From positions 795,501-859,500 of the forward strand of contig NZ_CP098023.1 in assembly GCF_030440425.1 (NCBI RefSeq): a stretch of DNA of 64,000 nucleotides, written 5' to 3'. This stretch comes from Microbulbifer sp. MI-G (GTDB lineage Bacteria; Pseudomonadota; Gammaproteobacteria; Pseudomonadales; Cellvibrionaceae). The notes under the pieces are model-generated. The model did no database searches. It worked only from the letters and a program-made list of their open reading frames with translations, and was not told the DNA's origin. Positions 58,719 through 64,000 of this stretch are shown one piece after another; the first letter of the stretch is position 1, and each line of letters opens with the position of its first letter. Both the position numbers and the translations under genes were made by a program.

Positions 58719-60137
58719 GTGAGTGACTTGATTCCCACCCGTGAAGAGCAGGAAGGTGATGGCGAAGTCCGCTACCGCATGCTCTATGAATCGGATGACA
58801 AAATCTATATTCGCCATATCCGTGGTGTTTATACCCGGATTCGCAAGTACACAGGCCTGCCGCTGTTGCTGGCCTTTTTCTTTCTCCCCTGGATAAATAT
58901 TGACGGCCGCCAGTCGGTCTTTTTTGATCTCCCCACCCGCCAGTTTCATATTTTCTGGACCACATTTGGTCCCCAGGACGGCTTTCTGCTCGCTTGGCTG
59001 CTGATCATCGCCGCTTTCGCCCTGTTTGCCGTGACAACCTGGATGGGGCGGGTCTGGTGCGGCTTCACCTGCCCGCAGACGGTCTGGACCATGATGTTCA
59101 TGTGGGCCGAACGGATCTGTGAGGGCGACCGCAACAAGCGCATAAGGCTGGACAAGGCGCCCTGGCACCTGGAGAAAATTCTGCGCAAGGGCGCGACTCA
59201 CGGGATCTGGCTGCTGATTGCCCTGGCTACGGCCCTGGCGTTTGTCGGCTACTTTTACGGCATTCGCGACCTGGTTGTGGATCTCGCCACGTTTAACGCC
59301 CACCCCCAGGGTGTCTTCTGGGTCGCTTTCTTCACCTTCGCCACCTATATGAATGCGGGCTTCCTGCGCGAACAGGTGTGCAAGTACATGTGCCCCTATG
59401 CGCGCTTCCAGTCGGTCATGTACGACCAGGATACCCTGGCGGTTTACTACGATGCCAAGCGCGGTGAAACCCGCGGACCGCGCAAGAAAACTATGGATTA
59501 CAGGGCCGAGGGCATGGGGGACTGCATCGACTGCTACTGGTGTGTGCAGGTATGCCCGGTAGACATCGATATTCGCGATGGCATGCAGTATGAGTGCATT
59601 AACTGTGGTCTATGTGTTGACGCCTGTAATAGCGTAATGGACAAAATGGGTTACGATCGCGGCCTGATCCGCTTCACCTCCGAGGATGAGCTGGAGAGGG
59701 GAAAAACCCGCTTTTTGCGCCCTCGTCTGTTTGGCTACGCGGTCATCCTGTTGGCAATGGTCGGGCTGTTCGCGCAGCAGGTGGCCACCCGCAGCCCCAT
59801 TGAAGCGGAGGTTATCCGCGATCGCGGTGCGCGTATGTACCGCATATCCCAGGGATTGGTACAGAATGTGTACACCGTTAAGATCAACAACATGGATCAG
59901 GCTGCGCATGAGTTCACTATCCGTGTGGAGGGTGCACCCGGGTATGACTACTCAGTGCGCAAACCGCGCAGGGTCGTTCTGGAGGCCGGAGAGATCTTTC
60001 CGGTACCGATCCGGGTGAGTGTACCCAGGGCGCAGCTGAAAGACGGAAAACACGATATCGAAATCGTGGTGCAGGCCGTCGATGCCCCGGAGCTGATCGA
60101 CAGGCATCGAACGGTATTTATTGGTCCCAAGCAGTAG
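58719..60137 (+). CDS. ccoG: Cytochrome oxidase accessory protein CcoG
   Basis: A 472-aa inner-membrane iron-sulfur protein with about five helices. Cysteine motifs include VWCGFTCPQTVW and CKYMCPYARF in the membrane part and two [4Fe-4S] ferredoxin-like motifs, CIDCYWCVQVCP and CINCGLCVDAC. It takes part in copper reduction and delivery during cbb3 assembly. GTG start at 58719. Family members have the same C-terminal IgG-like domain (VRKPRRVVLEAGEIF). Confidence 0.95.
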   Translation: MSDLIPTREEQEGDGEVRYRMLYESDDKIYIRHIRGVYTRIRKYTGLPLLLAFFFLPWINIDGRQSVFFDLPTRQFHIFWTTFGPQDGFLLAWLLIIAAFALFAVTTWMGRVWCGFTCPQTVWTMMFMWAERICEGDRNKRIRLDKAPWHLEKILRKGATHGIWLLIALATALAFVGYFYGIRDLVVDLATFNAHPQGVFWVAFFTFATYMNAGFLREQVCKYMCPYARFQSVMYDQDTLAVYYDAKRGETRGPRKKTMDYRAEGMGDCIDCYWCVQVCPVDIDIRDGMQYECINCGLCVDACNSVMDKMGYDRGLIRFTSEDELERGKTRFLRPRLFGYAVILLAMVGLFAQQVATRSPIEAEVIRDRGARMYRISQGLVQNVYTVKINNMDQAAHEFTIRVEGAPGYDYSVRKPRRVVLEAGEIFPVPIRVSVPRAQLKDGKHDIEIVVQAVDAPELIDRHRTVFIGPKQ

Positions 60138-60221
60138 GCGGGACTACAATCCCGCCGGCGTCTCCGGCCCGTTCCGGGGCGCCCGACACAGCTGCACAAA
60201 ACGGTAATTTCTGGTAACGCG

Positions 60222-60746
60222 ATGAAAGAACCAACGGCAAAACCCTGGTATCGAGAGTTCTGGGCCTGGATGGTGCTGGCCCCGCTGATTGCGGTGCTGG
60301 TTGTTTCCTCCATCACGGTTTCCATCGCTGTGCGCCACGCCGACGATACGGTCAGCGACACCTACCACAAAGAAAACCGCATGTACCACTTTTCCGGAGC
60401 GCAGGACCAGCGCGCCCTGGCACTGGGGCTTGCGGCCATGGTGCAGTTTCAGCGGGGGGCGCAGGCGGTTATTGTGGAACTGAACGGCAACACAGACTAT
60501 CCGGGGCAGTTGTTGCTCACTCTCAGCCACCCGGCGGAGGAAGACCTGGACCAGCATATTGTCCTGTCCCAGCTCTCTGTCGGCCGCTATACCGGCACGG
60601 TCCCCACCGAACTGAACAGCCGCTGGTACCTGCGCCTGATGCCTGAGCTCGACCCACAGAAGCACCGGGATGCCCAGTGGCGCCTGAAGGGAGAGATCAA
60701 CTTTGACCTGGGCGAGGCAGCGCCCCTGAACCCGGCGCGTCAATGA
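60222..60746 (+). CDS. ccoH: FixH-like cbb3 assembly protein
   Basis: A 174-aa protein with one N-terminal helix (WMVLAPLIAVLVVSSITVSIAV) and a periplasmic beta-rich domain with DQRALALGLAAMV and LDQHIVLSQLSVGRYTG. FixH/CcoH is needed for stable cbb3 assembly. It overlaps ccoI by four bases, so the two are translated together. ATG start at 60222. Confidence 0.93.
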   Translation: MKEPTAKPWYREFWAWMVLAPLIAVLVVSSITVSIAVRHADDTVSDTYHKENRMYHFSGAQDQRALALGLAAMVQFQRGAQAVIVELNGNTDYPGQLLLTLSHPAEEDLDQHIVLSQLSVGRYTGTVPTELNSRWYLRLMPELDPQKHRDAQWRLKGEINFDLGEAAPLNPARQ

Positions 60747-63193
60747 CGACGTCCCCGCCCTGTTATCACTGCGGACTCCCGGTGCCCGCCGGCAGTCACT
60801 ACTCAATCGTTATCGAAGGGCAGGCCCGCGATCTGTGTTGCCCAGGCTGCGAGGCGGTGGCGAGCGCGATTGTTGCCGGTGGCCTGGACGGATTCTATCG
60901 CTATCGGGAGCGGGTCAACGAGCGCCCGGAACAGGCCCAGTCACTGGCACGATGGGCTGCCTATGATCTTCCCGAGGTGCAGCAGCAGTTTGTGCACGAC
61001 TGGGACGGTGCGCACCAAATGGCGGCGCTGCTGGTCGGGGGTATAACCTGTGCCGCCTGCGTATGGCTGATCGAAAAGCACCTGGCACACCTGGCCGGGG
61101 TTGAGAAGGTTTCGGTCAATGCCAGTACCTCCCGTGCGCAGATCGTATTTGACCCCGCGCAGGTCAAGCCCAGCCAGCTATTTGTTGCACTTGAGCGTAT
61201 CGGCTATCGCCCGGCTCCCGCCACCGCTGCCAACCGTGACAATGTGATCCAGACCGAACACCGCGCAGCCCTGCGCCGCCTGGGGGTCGCGGGGCTCGGC
61301 ACCATGCAGGTCATGATGTTCGCCATCGCCCTCTATTTTGGTGCGGGTACGGGTGATGTGGGTGATTTCGAGCGCTTTTTCCGCTGGGTATCCCTGCTGG
61401 TGGCGACGCCAGTGGTTTTCTATGCCGCGCAGCCGTTTTTCAGTGCAGCTCTGCGGAGTTTGCGCGCACGCCACTTGGGGATGGATGTGCCCGTTTCCCT
61501 GGCCATTGGCCTGGCCTATGGGGCCAGTTTCTATGCCACGGTCTCCGGCACCGGCGAAGTGTATTTTGAGTCCATTTCCATGTTCACCTTCTTTTTACTG
61601 CTCGGCCGCACCGTGGAGATGCGGGCGCGCCACAGGGCCGGGCTCGCCAGCGGCGGCCTGGCCCAGTTGCTGCCGATCACGGTCGCCAGGTATGAAGGAG
61701 ATGAGGTCGTGGCGGTATCTATCGCCGCGCTGGCCGAGGGGGATCGGATTCTGTTGTGCCCCGGCGATACGGTGCCCGCGGATGGCGAAGTCCTGGAAGG
61801 GGAGAGCGGCGTGGATGAATCCCTGCTCAGCGGTGAGTCGGCTCTGCAGCGGAAGTCTGCGGGTAGCCCGGTGTATGCCGGCAGTGTGAACGGTGACTCC
61901 AGCCTGATTGTGCGGGTAACGGCAGCGGGTAAGTTCACAAGATTGTCGGCCATTGAGCGACTGGTGGAGCGCGCCCAGCTGGAAAAACCCGGCCAGGTGG
62001 CCCTGGCCGACCGGGTTGCCGGTGCCTTTGTCGGGATCGTGTTGCTCGCGGCTCTGGGAGCATTTGTCCTCTGGTGGCAATTGGATGCCAGCCGCGCCTT
62101 CTGGGTAGCCCTGTCGGTGCTGGTGGTGACCTGTCCCTGCGCGCTGTCGCTGGCGACGCCGGCGGCACTGGCTTCCGCCACCCTGCGCCTGCAGCAATTG
62201 GGGCTGCTGGTAGCCGGCGGCAACCTGCTGGAAACCCTGCCCCGTATCAACCGGGTGGTATTCGATAAAACCGGCACCCTGACCCGTGGTGAGCCACGCA
62301 TCCAGCGGATCGAACTACTGCGTACCGGGTGGGATGAACAGCGGGTGCAGGAAGTGGCTGCGGCACTGGAATCCCAGACTCGACATCCCCTGGCGCGCGC
62401 CTTTCGCGCCTGGCGCGGCAACCGGCTTGCCAGCCAGGTCAGGGTGCATACGGGCCGGGGGCTGGAGGGGCTGGTTGAAGGGGTGGCTTACCGCCTGGGC
62501 CGCGGGGACTTTGCAGCGGAGGTAGACGCTGCCCCGCCAGCGTCAGTAGGACAGTGGATACTGCTCGCCGACGATAGCGGACCCGTTGCCTGGATTGCCC
62601 TGGGGGATGCGCTGCGCGCCTCTGCCCGGGAGGCGGTGCAACAGCTGCACAGTCTCGGATTGTCCGTGGAGTTGCTCAGTGGCGATCAATCCGGCGAAGT
62701 ACAGCGACTGGCGGCGCAGGCGGGCATCGACAATTTCCGCGCCGGGGCATCGCCGGAAGACAAACTTGCCCATCTGCAGCATCTGCAGCATCGGGGCGAG
62801 CGGGTGCTGATGGTGGGGGATGGCCTGAACGATGTGCCGGTACTGTCTGGTGCCGATGCCTCTGTGGCGATGATGTCCGCAGCCGATCTGGCGCAGTCCC
62901 GTGCCGATGCGATTTTGCTGCAGGGCAACCTGCAGGTCTTGCCGCAATCTATTGCCCTGGCCTATCAATGCCGCCGGATTGTGCGGCAGAACCTGGTCTG
63001 GGCACTGGGTTACAACGCCGTGGCGTTGCCCCTGGCGGTGTGTGGTCTGGTGCCGCCCTGGGCCGCTGCCATAGGGATGTCGGCCAGTTCACTGGTAGTG
63101 GTGCTGAACGCTTTGCGTCTGACCCGTTCCGGGGCGACGATCGAAAACACGCTCAGCCCGCTACGCGGGCTTGGGCCGGGTCTCACAGACTGA
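60743..63193 (+). CDS. ccoI: Copper-transporting P-type ATPase for cbb3 oxidase
   Basis: An 816-aa P1B-ATPase of the FixI/CopA2 type. A Cys-rich start (CYHC at 7-10, CCPGC at 32-36) precedes an HMA domain with CAAC (103-106). Membrane Cys-Pro-Cys is at 464-466, the phosphorylated Asp508 in DKTGTLTRGE, and the hinge is GDGLNDVPVL. It exports Cu+ for insertion into the oxidase. Overlaps ccoH and runs into ccoS. Confidence 0.96.
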   Translation: MTTSPPCYHCGLPVPAGSHYSIVIEGQARDLCCPGCEAVASAIVAGGLDGFYRYRERVNERPEQAQSLARWAAYDLPEVQQQFVHDWDGAHQMAALLVGGITCAACVWLIEKHLAHLAGVEKVSVNASTSRAQIVFDPAQVKPSQLFVALERIGYRPAPATAANRDNVIQTEHRAALRRLGVAGLGTMQVMMFAIALYFGAGTGDVGDFERFFRWVSLLVATPVVFYAAQPFFSAALRSLRARHLGMDVPVSLAIGLAYGASFYATVSGTGEVYFESISMFTFFLLLGRTVEMRARHRAGLASGGLAQLLPITVARYEGDEVVAVSIAALAEGDRILLCPGDTVPADGEVLEGESGVDESLLSGESALQRKSAGSPVYAGSVNGDSSLIVRVTAAGKFTRLSAIERLVERAQLEKPGQVALADRVAGAFVGIVLLAALGAFVLWWQLDASRAFWVALSVLVVTCPCALSLATPAALASATLRLQQLGLLVAGGNLLETLPRINRVVFDKTGTLTRGEPRIQRIELLRTGWDEQRVQEVAAALESQTRHPLARAFRAWRGNRLASQVRVHTGRGLEGLVEGVAYRLGRGDFAAEVDAAPPASVGQWILLADDSGPVAWIALGDALRASAREAVQQLHSLGLSVELLSGDQSGEVQRLAAQAGIDNFRAGASPEDKLAHLQHLQHRGERVLMVGDGLNDVPVLSGADASVAMMSAADLAQSRADAILLQGNLQVLPQSIALAYQCRRIVRQNLVWALGYNAVALPLAVCGLVPPWAAAIGMSASSLVVVLNALRLTRSGATIENTLSPLRGLGPGLTD

Positions 63194-63209
63194 AAGAGAG
63201 GAGTACATT

Positions 63210-63389
63210 GTGGACAGTCTCTACTTCCTGATCCCCATTGCGGTGCTGTTTGTTGCCCTGGCAGTCAAGCTTTTTTTCTGGGCGGTGAACAATGGCCAGT
63301 ACGATGATCTGGACACCGAGGGGCGGAGAATTTTGTTTGAGGACGACGTGCAGGACCAATCCGCAGCAGACGGTGACGAGGAGCGGTAA
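63210..63389 (+). CDS. ccoS: cbb3 oxidase maturation protein CcoS
   Basis: A 59-aa single-helix protein: SLYFLIPIAVLFVALAVKLFFWAVNNGQYDDLDTEG with the typical QYDDLD-EGxRILFDDD ending. The GTG start has AGGAG 6-7 bases upstream, so an earlier frame start inside ccoI is rejected. CcoS is required for heme and copper insertion into CcoN. Confidence 0.94.
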   Translation: MDSLYFLIPIAVLFVALAVKLFFWAVNNGQYDDLDTEGRRILFEDDVQDQSAADGDEER

Positions 63390-63392
63390 CCA

Positions 63393-64000
63393 GTGCAGGA
63401 GTGGGGATTCCTGGCGGCTGCGCTCGCCATTGGCTTTTTCGGCAGTAGCCATTGTATCGGTATGTGCGGGGGCATTTCGGGTGCCCTCGGCATGGCAGTG
63501 CCGGGTAGGGATACCGCCTGGGTGCAGCTGGGCTCTTATCAACTGGGCCGCCTCGGCAGTTACACCCTGATGGGGGCACTGGCCGGCGCTCTGGGTGCAG
63601 CCGTGATTCCGGCGCTCACGCCACTGCGACTTGTGGCGGGCATTATGCTGATCGCAATGGCACTGTATGTTGCCGGTATCTGGCGCGGTCTGGTGTGGCT
63701 GGAGAAAGGGGGCAGCTATGTATGGCGTTATCTGCAGCCACTCTCAGCAAAGCTGTTGCCAGTGCATTCCGCCGGGCAGGCCGTTGCACTGGGTTCTCTG
63801 TGGGGCTGGCTACCTTGCGGTCTGGTGTATAGCGCACTGACTTTCGCCCTGGCCCAGGGCAGTGCCGGGCGCTCGGCCATGGCGATGTTCGCTTTTGGCC
63901 TGGGCACCCTGCCGGCCATGCTGGCTACCGGGGCCGCCGCGGTACAGGTGCGCAACATTGTGCAGAAGCCGGGTGTTCGCTTGGGGTTCGCCGCGGCCAT
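63393..64000 (+). CDS. SafE/UreH-like membrane protein, cut by window end
   Basis: The frame from a GTG at 63393 runs off the window after 202 codons, all hydrophobic helices. The motif FFGSSHCIGMCGGISGALG is followed by helices and a second LPCGLVYSALTFALAQGSAG. The pair of Cys-containing Gly-rich helices is typical of the sulfite exporter TauE/SafE (UreH-like) group, a gene of this type being regularly found just after ccoS. It may serve copper or thiol handling for the oxidase. It starts 3 bp after ccoS. Confidence 0.88.
   Translation, partial: MQEWGFLAAALAIGFFGSSHCIGMCGGISGALGMAVPGRDTAWVQLGSYQLGRLGSYTLMGALAGALGAAVIPALTPLRLVAGIMLIAMALYVAGIWRGLVWLEKGGSYVWRYLQPLSAKLLPVHSAGQAVALGSLWGWLPCGLVYSALTFALAQGSAGRSAMAMFAFGLGTLPAMLATGAAAVQVRNIVQKPGVRLGFAAA

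Noticed and set aside
61531..62421. 296-codon minus-strand frame inside ccoI
   Set aside because: Antisense of a P-type ATPase; Arg/Ser/Pro-rich with no domain.

Overview
The window looks like a chromosomal segment of an aerobic, probably marine gammaproteobacterium. Its closest fit is the Cellvibrionales (Microbulbifer-like); this is inferred from gene content and codon style, not from any search. Supporting genes are a complete mrpABCDEFG Na+/H+ antiporter operon, a cbb3 oxidase cluster (ccoNOQP-GHIS) under what reads as an Anr/FNR site, sdhCDAB, queA-tgt-secDF, rnt, pyrC, argG, and an Rnf/Rsx gene cut by the left edge.

Layout. 0-31 kb is loosely packed and AT-richer, with many gaps over 300 bp and decayed pieces (an IS200-like HUH transposase, an ArsR regulator, an IS5-type transposase). 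It holds qorA, the mrp operon on the minus strand, a large di-heme cytochrome with an inserted domain, a thioredoxin/CcdA-like pair, and an ABC ATPase plus a permease-M1 peptidase fusion divergent from a LytS/LytTR two-component pair. It also holds an orphan flavin-dependent halogenase, a DUF3224 protein, a VOC protein, a predicted beta-propeller protein and a DadA/PuuB-like oxidase. 31.8-35.1 kb is sdhCDAB, followed by a convergent csrA-type gene.

35.7-45.8 kb is an accessory region bounded by tRNA-Leu(CAA). It contains small AT-rich genes resembling integron cassette cargo (one with a PD-(D/E)xK-like core), a decayed IS407-type element inserted in a phage portal remnant, one nearly intact phage gpV-like spike gene, an intact IS3-family element with a 3-bp target duplication, and an AHH-nuclease toxin with an Imm11-type immunity gene.

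45.9-64 kb is dense, GC-richer core genome: queA, tgt, secD, secF (no yajC between tgt and secD), a small conserved basic protein, rnt, pyrC, argG, then ccoNOQP, ccoG, ccoH, ccoI, ccoS and the start of a SafE/UreH-like membrane gene.

How the genes work together. sdhCDAB feeds electrons to quinone and the cbb3 oxidase is a high-affinity terminal oxidase, with ccoGHIS serving its copper supply and assembly. The Mrp complex uses the proton gradient to expel Na+. queA and tgt are successive steps of tRNA queuosine synthesis, and secDF drives late steps of protein export.
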